DNA of 64,000 bases from Verticillium longisporum (GCA_019188255.1 JAETXT010000008.1:2108001-2172000), one strand, 5' to 3'. Positions 37,941 to 51,180 are shown, counted from the stretch's first letter. A program made the numbers and translations. The notes: generated by a model from the letters alone, not told the origin.

Positions 37941-39185
37941 TTAGTGTTGCTTCTCAAATCGAAAATTCCACGTCGGCTTGGCCCTTCCAGCCGCGATTGA
38001 CGAGCTCTTCCTTCCAATATGTTGCACGGCGCTCGGCACCAACGCCCACTTGGTAAGGCCCTCCCTGTCAGCCAATATCTCGACCATCTGATCTGGAAAT
38101 AACTTCAAGTCGGAATTTCGGAGATGACGAGACAAACTTTCCATGTGCCGCTTCGGAAACACGAGTGCCTGCGTACAGCAACCGTAGTTTGACATTTGGT
38201 GCACGCCAGGTGACATCGGCTGCATCGTGAGTCTCCCGGCCAGAAAGTACAACGCGATGGCCAATGGTAACAAGAGGCTCAAGACTGAAGCGTAGAGCTT
38301 GATGAAATGTTTCGAGCATCGACAGGAGATGAATGTCCGCCCAGAGGTCGAGAGACGGGTAGCAATCGCGAGGCAGGAAATGACAAAGACGTATGCGCTG
38401 ACAATCCAGGCTGCATAGCACATCCACTCCTCGTCATTCCAGCCAAGATAGGTCTCCGAGTAGAATAATCGAAGATAGAGCCAGTCCCTGTGTGACTTGT
38501 CCCTCTTTTCCTCGAGCAACGCCACTGCTCCCAAGGTCCTGGCGAACCAGTCCTTCGAGGCTACCACGTCGTCTTCAACGAGCGCAAAGTAACTCGCCCG
38601 AGTTGATTGGCATGCGTCGACTAGGAGAGCAACGTCGGAATCTATTTTGCGCTGTATCGAAAGGGTGTCGAGGACAGGGACTGGATTGAGATTCCCGGCA
38701 TCAAAAGGGAGGACAGTCTTGGTGCGGTTGATATGGCCGTTGTAAACAAGAATCTCGTCGGCAAACGTTGTCAGCTGCTGCGTGTAAAAGGATAGATGTT
38801 TTGTTGGTGGTTTGTCGACAATGAGAACGACAATGTAGATAGTATCTCGCTCAAAATGTGTCAGACGGTCAATGAGTGAAGCGAGGGTGTGCAAGAGACT
38901 ATCGTCCATGCCAGGCCTTTGTCCAAAGCTGGGTACGCCAATGCATAGTCTGGGTGCTTCTTCGTTTGGGCGGAGTGTTCAGTTCGTCCGCAAGCTGGGT
39001 ACTCCGGCATGTTCTTCGATGAACTGCTGGGCTTCGAGGATTCTAGTCTTGGAATACTCGCTGTGGTACGCTCGTTCGGGCTTGAAAAAGTACGACGTAG
39101 GATCACGGTAATTGTGAAGTCGGCAGTACTGAAAACCCAGGAGCCAGAGAGAAACAAAAGCAAAGTTGATGTAGCGCATCTTCAT
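37941..39185 (-). pseudogene. PGAP4-like membrane glycosyltransferase, in-frame stop and 5' MITE
   Basis: The minus-strand frame runs from ATG 39185 to 37941. An N-terminal membrane anchor (FAFVSLWLLGF) is followed by a GT-A-like domain with RLCIGVPSFGQRPG, ALVEDDV (DxD-type metal site) and LFYSETYLGWNDEEW. Two tightly spaced TM helices sit inside the domain, then NYGCCTQALVFPKRHM. An internal TM hairpin within a GT domain is the hallmark of PGAP4/TMEM246, the GPI-anchor GalNAc transferase. A TGA at 38979-38981 interrupts the same frame between SLRTN and TLRPNEEAP; CGA-to-TGA would be one C-to-T change. A 701-bp MITE sits just before ATG 39185, and the frame upstream of it is also open. Probably a dead copy, unless the stop is a sequence error. 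Confidence 0.65.
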
Positions 39186-39193
39186 ATCGACAG

Positions 39194-39894
39194 CAGCGCT
39201 GCCGTCAATTCAATCCTATCAATTCAAACAGTTAAACAACTAATCAAATCATACCTATTTCACGATTCAAATAGTCAAATTACCCTATTCGAATTAATTA
39301 ACTATTTAAATGCTATCAAGTTATATATGAATCTCGGGATTTCTATATTCCGGTAGATCATGTAACTAAAAAATAGAGTTGTATATTATTACGGAATGGA
39401 ATGGCCTGCCCTATGGCCCTGCCTTATAGCCGCCTGTGGCCTGGCCTGTGGCCTGACCTATAGGCACGTGACCTATCTATAGGTACGTAACCTGTCTATA
39501 GGCATGTGACCTGTCTATAGGCACGTGACCTGTCTATAGGCACGTGACCTGCCTATAGATACGTAACCTGCTTCTACTTACTTAAGCCTACGTAGCCTAC
39601 CTACCTAGATAGCTGAATTCATCTATCTTATACCTATAGAATAGCTATATAGCTTCTATTAAGTGTTCCTAGCGTAACGCCTAGCCTGGTCCCTAAGACC
39701 TGACTCTAGACCTAGCCCCCTAGAGCCGTAGCCATTTCTATGCGTATTATCTAGTTAGTAACAGCTTTATTTACCGATTTAAACTATATTAAATCCAATT
39801 AATCAATCTAAATAGTTAAATCTATAGTCCGAAATATATCAAATAGTCAATTCCACCCCTAATATTTGAATTGATTGAATTGACGGCAGCGCTG
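39194..39894. mobile_element. hAT-type non-autonomous element, 701 bp
   Basis: Termini CAGCGCTGCCGTCAATTCAA at 39194 and its inverse ending at 39894 match for 22 bp, then continue with a small indel. A perfect 8-bp target duplication ATCGACAG flanks it (39186-39193 and 39895-39902). The sub-terminal motif TCAAATAGTCAA occurs near both ends (about 39267 and 39839), as hAT elements often show. There is no coding capacity. It belongs to the same family as the 233-bp element at 11106. A tandem array with CACGTG sites lies inside. Confidence 0.92.
39448..39570. repeat. 19-20 bp tandem repeat with CACGTG cores inside the MITE
   Basis: About six copies of a unit like CTATAGGCACGTGACCTGT. Three copies keep the palindrome CACGTG; others read CATGTG or TACGTA. 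CACGTG is the binding core of bHLH factors, so the array could act on nearby transcription, or it may only be transposase-binding or replication-slippage structure. Confidence 0.85.
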
Positions 39895-40200
39895 ATCGAC
39901 AGTCTCGTGCAAGACGTAGGTTGAGTAGCTGCTGATCTTTCGGATTCTGCAACGAGGCGAGGCCGCCGGACAGCTCAGCCATGACAGCTCAGCCATAACA
40001 AGGAGAAGTACAGTATCCCAAGACATCTTGCCCCATCAAAGTGATACCGGTGCACGTGTTGCTGCAATGTGTTTAGCTTTTGGCTCAAGGGGGATTCAAT
40101 TTTGATCTAGCGGTCTATCACCGTGACGCCCGTATAGATACGCTGCCATACGCAGGAGCTGCGCCCTAAACGAAGACTTAGGTTCGCGGGATACGCTCGA
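39895..40200. other. remnant 5' region of the glycosyltransferase gene
   Basis: Normal-composition DNA between the MITE and the large TE island. On the minus strand an ATG near 40018 opens a frame that, without the MITE and one target copy, reads in phase into ATG 39185, so part of the coding region or 5' leader may lie here. It ends with GGATACGCTC, repeated on the far side of the island. Confidence 0.45.
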
Positions 40201-40268
40201 GGTTATAGCTCAGAGGTATGAGACTCAAGTTCACCCCCCCTAATCCGGAGAAACCTCGGGGGGGGGTA
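40201..40268 (+). repeat. left terminal inverted repeat of composite element
   Basis: Starts GGTTATAGCTCAGAGGTATG and ends in a G9 run before TA. The stretch TAGCTCAGAGGTATGAG resembles the internal promoter A box of a tRNA gene, but no cloverleaf follows. Confidence 0.85.
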
Positions 40269-40994
40269 GTTAGTATAATTTTTAGAAGAAAATATAAATT
40301 AATAGTATACTATAAATAATAAACTATAATATAGTACTATAATTTTATTATATAGGACCTATATTCGACCTACCCTTAGCCTATATTATATACTAGTTAG
40401 GCATATACCGAACTTATACTAAGAGGTGAAAATTTTTATTTCCTACTTTCCTCCCTATATAACTCTACCTATACTAAATACCCTTAGTATATCGATAATC
40501 GTACTAGTATATAAGTTACGTATAAGGCTAGCTTATATTATATATATATTAATTTATATTTAGAAGTATATCTAACCCTACTAATTACGATAACGTCGCT
40601 ATATATAGCGCTAATAATCCCTCGGATTTTAATTACTATTATAGTAAGGGGGGTATATATATTATATATATAGAGACGAAGTTCTAATATAATAGGCCCT
40701 ATCCCTAACCCTAACGTTAATTAGTATCCCGCTAATATATATCTCCCTTAATAATAATATAGTATATATACTTAATATATATATATATATAGCTATTACT
40801 TAGTATATTAATAATAGTAGCGCTATAAACTCGGCTAATAGTAAGTTTAAAAAAAACGAGGTTTAGACTAGGTATATACTTAATATATACTAGCTCCTAT
40901 TATTACCCTAGCTATAAATGCTAAAGGTCCTAATACTAGTACTCGTATCTCGCATATTAACTCGGGTATATAAGTAGATATATTCTATATATAT

Positions 40995-41281
40995 TGAACT
41001 AATATTAGGGGATTACCTAGGTTAGTAATTACTATATAGGATTTACCGATATAGTAATTACTAGGGCTAGGATTTATAGCTCTTAGGAGTACGTAATTCA
41101 TAGCTTACGTAATCGGTAAATTAGATAGGTATATCTAATTCACGTAGGTAGTAGTAATTTAGAGAGATAGAATTATTAAAAAAATTATAACCCTTATATT
41201 ACCTATTCTATCGATTTAGAGCTCTTAGGTATAGCTAAAGTAATAATTAGGGTTTATATAAATAGTAAAGCCCTCTTAATA
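40995..41281 (+). repeat. 5' LTR of the copia element (287 bp)
   Basis: Begins TGAACTAATATTAGGGG and ends CTCTTAATA. It matches 48336-48628 nearly base for base. Flanking bases are AT repeats, so the target duplication cannot be read with certainty. Confidence 0.85.
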
Positions 41282-44200
41282 CTAATTAGTATTACGTTTA
41301 ATATAATATAGAATAGCTAGAGCTAGAGAAGTTAGGATCGATCTTATAGATAGTAAATTCGCTATATATAAGCTTATCGGTTATACTTTATAAGTAATCG
41401 TAAGAGTACCATTTACTTTAAATACTTTAGGATTCTTATAAGAGCTTAATAGTAGGGAAATCCCCTATTATATAATCTATAGGAGTACTATCTACTTCGA
41501 GTACCTTAGGACTCCTACGCTTAAGATTATTACCTAGGCTATATTATTAACTATTAAACCCGATAAACGAAGCTCTATAGAATAGTTAATTAGCTATAAT
41601 AGAGCTTTAATAAAATTAATAATAATAAGCTCCTCGGATTATAATAATAGCTCTATAATAGAGCTAGAGAGTATTAAAAAGATATAATAGGAGTTTAATA
41701 GTATTCTAGAAGAACTTAATATATTATACTTAACGTAGAAAGTTAGGAAGGGTCTCGATATTAACTTTATTATTAATAGAATAGAATTATAGTTCCCTAG
41801 ATTATTAGATTTAGTATCTATAGATCTTAAGAGCGCTTAGATCTTTAAAGTAATAAGTATATATAGGACTATAAAGGGAATTTACTTCCTAGAAGCATTT
41901 ATCGAAGACTTCTAAAGCTAGATTAAAGAGGACTTTAATTCCTATAATATAATAATTATTCGAGTACTAAAGGTATATCTAGTAGAGCGTAGGATCCCTC
42001 TTCTAGGAATAGTAAACGTTAAGATATTAAAGAGATTAATCCTAATACTTTTATAGGAAGAGATGCCCGATATAATAGAATCGATTATTACCGATTAGGA
42101 TTTAGTACTCTAAAGAGTAGAGGAATAGCGAGACTAGTAGGATAATAAATAGTAATCTATAGGGAATATTTAGCTATCTTAAATCCGAAAACTATAAATA
42201 GGGAGGATAGATCCCTAATAGCCCCTAGTTCTAGGGTTATCTAATTAATAGAGTAAATAATCTAATTAATAAGAGATTATACTTTAATTATAAAGAAATA
42301 AAACTTTACCCTTAAATATTACTTAGAATCTATTAGCTTAGTACTATATTCTACTATTATATAAATCGGTAAATTTATTAATCGATAGAGCTATAATTAA
42401 ATAATTTATATTATTCTAGAATAAAGAGAATAATTATTCTAAGGAGATATATATTATCCTTAATAATAAAATATATATCTTTATAAACGTTTATAAACTA
42501 TTATAAATCCGCTATATATAGTTCTATATACTCTTCCTAAATATATTTTTAAAGTATATATAAACTTTCTTCCTAGAGTATATAAACCGGAGTATAGGAC
42601 TCTATTAAATATATTTAGTAATTAAATAATAGTTCGATTCGGAGATTAATAGAATATAATATTATATAAACTAAAGCTTAATAATATTCTACTTTATAAT
42701 AATAGAAGCTAATAATATAGGAAAGCTATAAATAGAAGTTCTCTAGATCTTTCTGGATAGGCTTTAGTAGTACTAGAGAGTACTTAGCCCTATATTTAAG
42801 GAAGAGACTTATCTTTATATAAATATTCTAAGGGCGGTTTAAGGCGTCCTAGAGTTAAAGATTATATTAATAAAGCTAGAGCGATCTTTTAATATGCTAT
42901 CTATATAGCTTAAGAGTATATTAAAAGTAGAGGAGAATACTAGAATGCCTAAATACTTCTATATTAATAGATATTATAGGAGCGGATATCGCTAAGCTAG
43001 TAGAAGGGGAGATTATAGAGAGTAATTAATATATAGAATTAATAATTATTAGCTATTTAGAATTCGTAAATACTAGATATATTTTAAACTAGATTATAGA
43101 TCGATAAAGTACTCTCTTAAGGAGCAATAACGTTTAAAAGAGTAATAGAAATATATATAGGAAGTATATAGGGATTACTGGAAGGGATATTATTAATTTT
43201 TAATAATAATAGAATCTATTAAGAGCTTAGAATTAGATAATCCTATTTCCGATAAACTAAGAATAGATAATACTTTTAAGTCTAATCCTAAGAGCGAATT
43301 AATAAATACTTATATTATATACTTCCTAATAAATAAGTCGTTCTAATATAGAATTAAGGGGAATAGTCCGAAAGCTAAAATAATAGCTCTAATAGAATAG
43401 CTCTTTACTTAATATTAGATTAATAGTACTTCTATATAGTATAGTATTATCCTTAATATAGGCGTAATATTAGTTTCTATAATAGGAGCTTTATAAATAA
43501 AGGCCCTAATAGCCCTAATATTAAGCTTAATAATTAATAAATAGGGAATAGGGGCTAGAGTAAGATTTAGAGTAGGAAATCCTATTTCTATAATAGAGGA
43601 GATTACTATTCTAATATTAATTAGGAGAATTATATTCTATATTATCCTAATAGATACTCTATTCCTACTTTATATTAAGGATATAGACGATCTCGGAGTC
43701 TATTTAGATAATATATATAATGAGTTAGTAAAGTATATTAAGGAGATCTAGGAGCGTATACTTATTTTTCGTAAATAGGGCTATTTATAGTTCTTCCTAG
43801 ATATAAAGACCTATATTAGCTCTAGGATTATATATATAATAGGGATAAAGAGTAATAAAGTAGTATTTCTAATAGAAGTAGAGCTCTAATATATTTATAA
43901 ATAGTTTAATTACTTATTTATAGAGAAGCTATAGAATCTATTCTAGAGAATAGACTAGGACGTAAATCGGGATACTCTAGAGCTAATAAACCGCTTCTAT
44001 TACTATTATTAAATTAAAGGGAAGTCTCTATAATACTTTAAATTTACTTTAAAGTTAGATATCGATTTTAATTATAAGATTTTAATCGATATTATATACT
44101 TAAATAGAAAGCCTATTCTTTATATAATCGATATAAATATAAGATTCTAGTCTATAACTTTTATTCCTAATTTTATAGTTTATATAATATAGGAAGCTCT

Positions 44201-47200
44201 TAAGAGGTACTAATTAGATATATACCTTAGGCCTCTAGATATCGTAATTATTAATATTAGAACGAACTTTACCTTTATAGAGTTTAGAGTAGAGGTACGC
44301 CTCCTAAGTATAACCTATTATTAGATCCCTATAAAGGCCTATTAATTAATCGGTAAAGTTAAAAGCTATTATAAGCTAATATATAGAGTATATAAGATCT
44401 TAAAGGTAGAGTCTTATAATATAAGCCTAGAATCGCTACTTTAAGGAGCTATAAAGGTAGTAAACGATATTACTAGGCCTAATAGATTAATACTTATATT
44501 ACTTATATTTAGAGCGATACTTAGGATTATTACTAACTTAGCGCCTATTACGACCTAGGTATAGTATATTAAAGCGGTTAATAAGGTAATAGCGGAGCTT
44601 TAGCGAATAATTACTAAATAGAAGGTTAATAATACTCTTAATACCTATAATAGACTAGATATTAAGTAATTACTATTAAGATCGCTAGAGCTAAGAAGCG
44701 ACGTTCTTATATTCCGAGAGCGGGAGAAATAGATCGGTCTTTATAAGGTTATATCGGTTTCTAATATAGTAATTATAATCGAAATAGTTAATAGCTTAAT
44801 AGAGTTTAAAGGAATATATATTAAGCTATATAATAGATTACTAGATTAATAAGCTAGGGAGATAATAATAATTCGAACTCTAGAGACCCTAAAACTATTT
44901 AAGTACTTAGAGCTAATTCTACTACGACGATATAGGAGACCTAGGAAGTTAATAAATACTATAAATCTATTATAAGCGGCTTTTACGGATTATAAGAGTA
45001 ATATAACTAGGACTTTATAGATTAAGTACTAATTTATTATTAAAAGGGAATAGTAGAGGTACGACCTAGCTATTTAATTATATAATAAAGGTAGAATAAT
45101 AACCCCTAGGAAGCTATTTAAATAGTCTAATTAGGAGGAAATCGATTTACTCCTAATAGCTAGAGTAATCGTATTAATTAGGAGATCCGTATTTCCTAAT
45201 ACTAAGATCTTTAGATATTAGCTTATAAGAGAAATAAAAGGCCTCCCTTAAGCCCTATATAAGAAGTTAAAACTAATAGTTTAAGGATATAGTAACTAGG
45301 AGAAGATAACCCTATTAACGTAATCGCCTACGATTATACGCTATAGTTAACGACTAATCCTAGTAATTACCCTAATACTATAATAACGTAGCTACTAGTT
45401 AATACTCTATAATATTAATTAAGCCTATACCTAGAGCGCTATAGATCTATTATATAACGTTCTCCTATATATTCCTAAGGAGCTATAATATAAATACCCT
45501 AATAGAATCGTTTTCTATATTATAAAGCCGCTCTATAGCATTATAGAATTAGGTCTCTATTAGTTTATAATCTATTAATGCTATTATAGAGAGCGCCTAA
45601 ACGCTATTCTAATAGGCTACGATCTATATTTACTTCTAACTAGAGCTAGAGAGAGCTTTAGATTAATCGGAATATAGATTAACGATACCCTTAACCTTAG
45701 AGAGCCTATATTTATATAAAAGGAATAAATAGAGCTCGAAAGTACTAGCTTCTAAGTAAAGCCTACTTCTATCTTTAATATAGGATCTAATAGTATCTTT
45801 AATAGCTATATTATTAAAGCTAGAACTAAAGATCTTATAATTTAATAGAAAGGCTAAGGTAATCGCCTAGAGCTAGTAATTCTAGGGATAGCGAGCTTAG
45901 AATAGGAATATATCGCTTAGAGAGCTTATAGTACCTATATTACTTTAACCTATTAACTAGAAATAGCCTTCGATTTCTCTATTATAGCCTAAGCTAAGAA
46001 CCTATAGGAGGATAACTTTAAATAGCTTAATAAATATATATAATAGTAGATCGCTAATATAGGCCGTAGCCTAAATTACGTATACCTAGATCTCTTAATA
46101 GCCTAACTTTATATATTTATTAATAGCTCCTTTATTAATAATAAGGACTTAAATTTATAGATCGGATTTATTATCTTCCTTAATAATAAATATTCCTATA
46201 ATTAGGAGAATACCTTTATAATATATAGTAATATCCTCTATTAATAATCTATTAAATATAAATAGATTATATATTTAATTCTAATTAGCGAGATCTATAG
46301 GATAATTAATAGCTTCGATATAGCTTATATCCTTAAATAGATACTTTAAGAGATCTATAAATACTTAGAATTACTACTCCTATAGATAATTATCTATACT
46401 AATAGCTACTCGCTCTATTAATACCTAGTTTAATTAAGCATAATAGTAAAGAAACGCTTAATAATAGATCTTATAGTATTATAATAAAGCTATAAAGAAT
46501 ACGAAGTTAATGAAATTCGTTAGATCGCTAGAAGCGATAATCCTATAGATTTAATAATTAAAGGAATGCTAAACTAAGTATTAGAAGCGCTAATAAGTTC
46601 TAATAAAATTATAATTAGGATTAAAGGATAGGTTAAACGTTAAGAAAAGAATAATTAAGGGGTAAAAGTAATTAATATTAGTAAAAATATAGTAAAGCCT
46701 AAAAATAAGTACTCTAGAAGTAAAAACGACGACCCTATAATTAGTAAAATAGTAAAGTAATTATTCTATAAAGCGGACTAGGCCTCGGAATCTAAAGAAT
46801 CTAAGTTTAATTATTCTAGCGAGTCCTATTAGAAGTAGTTAAAGAGCTATAGAGCTATAGCCCGCTTAGCCGCTTTATAGTTAGTATTATAAAGACTATC
46901 GAGGTTTTTATTAAAGTTATTACCCCCCTTCGCTTCCTCCTCTTTAATAATTATTAATATACCCTTTATAATAGTATACTATTTCTCTATATCCTATATC
47001 CCCTATTAGCTAATTATATAATTAGATAATTAAGGAAATAATAGAGAAGAGAGCTTATTAGTTTATTATTCTTATCCTAAATAGCTAAAAACTTTATAGC
47101 GGGCTTAAATGCTCCGATTAGATTATAGATAATAATTATTAGAGCTATAGATATTAGAAAATAGAGATCGTAGAAGTTTATATTAGTTTATAAAAGTATT

Positions 47201-47424
47201 TAGAAGTATATTTATAATAATAGGAACCCTTAAGCTCTAAATCGTAATATACGCTATTAATATTAATTTCAGTTTATTTACTAGTAAAATAAGACTTTAA
47301 ATACTTTAAATAGGGGACTTTACGAATATTACTATATATATATACTATATCCCGGATTAGTAGCTCCTACGATTAATACTAACCGGGTTCTTATACTTCG
47401 CTATTCTCTTAGCGGGAGGGGTAA

Positions 47425-47447
47425 TAAGCGTAAGGGCTTTACGCTTA
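47425..47447. repeat. short perfect hairpin, AAGCGTAA arms
   Basis: TAAGCGTAA, a short GGGCT spacer, then TTACGCTTA: nine-base arms that survive in an otherwise degraded region of the copia element. Possibly a relic of another small insertion; no function claimed. Confidence 0.5.
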
Positions 47448-48075
47448 AATAGTATTATCGAGGCTAGGATAAGAGAAAAAGAGAGAAAGAGAGAATAATA
47501 AAAATAGGGATTTAGTAATTATCGGAGCTCTAAAATAGTAAATTAAGCTAGCTAATCTTAAAAATAAAGAATTATTATAGGGAAGAGGGAAAATAAAAGG
47601 AATAGAATTACTATAACTTATTAATTAAATATATAGATCTATAGAGTATAGTATTTACTAAATTAGCTTAATAGGATCTATTAATCCTATTTAAGTAGTT
47701 TAATTCTATTATTCCTATTAAAGGCAATTTAATTCTATTATTCCTATTAAGAAAGCTAATAAAAGGGGTAATAATAATTATTCTTCTACCTTCTATTAAT
47801 ATATTAGCGATTTAAAGACTTTAAGAGCTTATATCTAGCTATTATAAGAGCGCTATTTAATTAGCTATTATACTATTTAATTATTACTTATTTCTTTTAT
47901 TAAAAGGTTTAAAAGCCTATTCCTATTATTTAATTATAATTTAATTCGTTTCCTTAAAGAGCTATTTAGTAGCTAGTTTAATTAATCCGTAGCGCTAGGG
48001 ACTAGGGATTTAGCGCTTATAGGAATAGTAGTATTAAGCTGTATTTTTCCTTATTCTATCTATTATTCTCCTATT

Positions 48076-48198
<123 letters not shown>

Positions 48199-48335
48199 TA
48201 TAGATTAGGATAGTAGATCTAATACGCTAGAGACTAGAGGATTATAAGTATATTAGAGTAGCTATTAATATAGGTAATAGAGCCCGATATTAGTCCCTTA
48301 GGTAATCCTATTTATAAAGAAAAGATAGCTGGTAT

Positions 48336-48628
48336 TGAACTAATATTAGGGGATTACCTAGGTCGGTAATTACTATATAGGATTCACTAATATAGTAATT
48401 ACCGGGGCTAGGATTTATAGCTCTTAGGAGTACGTAATTTATAGCTTATATAATCGGTAAATTAGATAGGTATATCTGATTTACGTAGGTAGCGGTAATT
48501 TAGAGAGATAGAATTATTAAAAAAATTATAACCCTTATATTACCTACCCTACCGATTTAGAGCTCTTAGGCATAGCTAAAGTAAAGTAATGAATTAGGGT
48601 TTATATAAGTAGTAAAGCCCTCTTAATA
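48336..48628 (+). repeat. 3' LTR of the copia element (293 bp)
   Basis: Copy of 40995-41281, with GTAAAG duplicated near 48580. It keeps a few C/G bases that are T/A in the left copy, so the two copies mutated independently. Confidence 0.85.
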
Positions 48629-49320
48629 ATATATACTAAATATATACTTAACTTCTTCTTTATAGCTATATAATCGATATCGATAGCGCTAGCTCTATAT
48701 ATAGTAAGGTTTTTTCGTCCTAGCCCGCCCTCCGCTACTATTTCCGCTAAGAGTATACTAATACTAATAAGTATATATCTATAGTATATCTCTCGTATAT
48801 ACTTTATATATATTTAATATATATAGCCGCTAATACCTCTCGCTCTAACCTTAGAGTTTAGGAGTATATCTAGGGCTAGAATGCCCTTAAGCGTTTTATA
48901 CTTAAGGGTAACTAGCATCGTACCTCGTTTATAGAGGAGCCGGGGTATATATATACCTAAATTATACTACGTATATACTAATTATAAATAGTCGTAGTGC
49001 CCTTAGCGACTTCATCGACGTTTATACTACTAAGCTAGAGGCTATTACGTAAATATAGGCTAAGAAAAATATATAGTATATATATATTAACTATATATAT
49101 AGTTATAATAATAATGCCTTCGCTAATATTTAGGGAACTCGGTTCTATTATAATATAAGTTATTATTATTCTCTTTATCTTCGCCTAGTATAGTATTCTA
49201 GTATATACTAGATATATATATAATACCCCTATTAGCTATATTATATTTAAGCCTATAATAATAATAATTAGCCTAGATACGAAAATACGAAAATAAATAT
49301 TATATTAATATTTATTTATA

Positions 49321-51180
49321 ACGTGCATGATAAGCAAGTGGGCCAAACAAGCAAGTGGGCCACCTGACCACGACCATGCGACGACAGCAGCATCCCGGTG
49401 AACCCTAACGCCTTAAATCAATTGAAACTACTTGAAATCCTCTTCTTCAGAAGCCCTCGTCTCCAGCTGACAAGTTCGCGCATTATGTCCAGGCTCGCCG
49501 CAGACACCGCAGCGCCGTTTCTTCGTCCCGTCCCTTGGTTGGCGACTGCTTCTCTGACGCGTTTCCTCATTTATCTGGACCTGAACCTCGATATTGGTTT
49601 GTATCTCCTGTCCCTCACCTAGAGTTAGACTCCCTCCTTGCCTGAGACGTGTTTTCTTAGCTCTCCGACGCTTGCTGAGTGTCGCGTTCTCGTCTCGAAG
49701 GATCTGGTTCTCCGACTTCAATAGGGCGAGTTGATGCATGATTCCACGCGTCCCCTTGGTAAAGTGGTCTATAGCGTTAAGAATCGACGTCGGAGAGCTT
49801 CCTTGGTGTCGGGCGATTCGACCTTTAATAAACTCTGACTGACAGCTAGCTTCAATCGGGTTGTGAGGCGTTTGGGAGACCCAAGGTTCTGATGTATCGG
49901 GGACCCCCTCGACGGGCGTCGGTGTCCGTAGCTTCACATCCAGCTTTGAAACCACAATTTCGGGGCTCATTGGGACAAGCCCAGCACCTCTGAACCCCCT
50001 TGATATTCCTTTCCGTCATAGCTTCTTTGAAAGCTGCGAAAAACGCGGGAAAGAAGTCCTCCTTCGTGATGTGGCTTGTACCTGCCCTCATCTTCTTCTC
50101 AATTTGCCGACCGTAGGCCTGCTTTAGCGGGCCAAAACAGCCAACATCAAGAGGTTGAAGTAGGTGAGATGAATGGGGAGGCATGCATAGCGTAATGATG
50201 TTGTTTTCCTTGCAGTAGAGCTCGAACTCAACGGAATGGTGACTTTGGTGCCCATCTAGGATAAGGAGGCGATATCCGGCCGACCGACGGGGCTTGGTAT
50301 GCTTGTCAAAATGCTGAATCCATTCTAGACCTTTCTCATTTGTTGTCCAGCCTTTGTCTGTCGTAGCGATTACCCAGTCGTGAGGTAGAGGGCTGTCTTC
50401 GTACCAGCTTGAGAGGTGATTTTTGCCCGCCATAATGATGAACGGCGGGACACACCACCCGTCTGCGCCAACGCCTTGGATCACTGTCACCCATTCCCGA
50501 CCTCCTGGTTGGACCATTTTCGTATTAGAACGTCTTTCGGCGTTCGTAACGACCATTCCGGACCCGATAACGCCCATCATAAACCCAGTCTCATCGAAGT
50601 TATAGATATCAGGCTCCGCGATACCGTATTTGGCGATTGTGTTCTTTACGAGCGCGAACCAATCGCGAATTGCCTCGGGATCTTCGCATTGGGCTCTCTG
50701 ATAGTCATATCTGCGAAAGAAACGCGTCTTAAGCTCTGGTTGTCGCCTGACGAAGTTTGAGGCCCAGCGCTTCCCGACACTCGGCGCGTCGCGGTCGGCT
50801 AGCAGTCGATTAGCCATATCTTCAACCTCACAAAGCCGGGGAGGAAATGCTCGGGAATTTAGCTCAAGTATGTATTGAACAATCGTTAACTCCTCGAGCT
50901 CCGTCAAATTTCGATTGAGGGGGATCCTGTCGCGTTGCGAAGTAATACCGCGTAGTCGACGCGTCAAGGTCATTCGGGGAACACCAAAGATATTTGTCGC
51001 AGCGCGTATACTGAGATCTGGGTCATTTTGAATAGCCTGAAGAGCAAGCTGTAATTGACGTTCTTGTGAGGGCGGAGACATCGTTGTTGGTGGAGGAATT
51101 AATGGTTAACGTAAGAAGGTCGCGTTTTCGTCGTCAGGTGGCCCACTTGCTTGTTTGGCCCACTTGCTTATCATGCACGT
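49321..51180. mobile_element. Fot1/pogo (Tc1/mariner) DNA transposon, 1860 bp, un-RIPed
   Basis: Perfect 48-bp terminal inverted repeats start ACGTGCATGATAAGCAAGTG at 49321 and end with the inverse at 51180. Each contains two copies of GCAAGTGGGCCA, possible transposase-binding sites. TA dinucleotides flank both ends. Base composition is normal, in sharp contrast to the AT-rich host element on both sides. The element therefore inserted after the host was RIP-mutated, or is single copy and escaped RIP. It carries one transposase gene. Confidence 0.95.
49428..51081 (-). CDS. pogo-type transposase with CENP-B HTH, DDD catalytic domain and CCHC knuckle
   Basis: The minus-strand frame starts at ATG 51081. 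It has a psq-type HTH (~10-45, SIRAATNIFGVPRMTL), a CENP-B-like HTH (~60-130), and a DDE_1 catalytic core with the three Asp in YNFDETGF, LLILDGHQSH and LLQPLDVGCFGPLK. Near 49995-49999 a run of five C (G on the coding strand) shifts the frame. The expected word at this point (RGAGLVP, then MSPEIVV) is only met one base out, and a sixth G would restore it. The C-terminal part has a Leu-rich coiled coil and a zinc knuckle C-x2-C-x4-H-x4-C (CGVCGEPGHNARTC) and ends at 49428. Repaired length is about 550 residues. Either a base-call error or a recently disabled copy. Confidence 0.88.

Noticed and set aside
40201..40268. Terminus considered as a tRNA gene or SINE head
   Set aside because: The A-box-like words are present but no acceptor stem, anticodon arm or proper B box follows, and the unit is present as an inverted pair.
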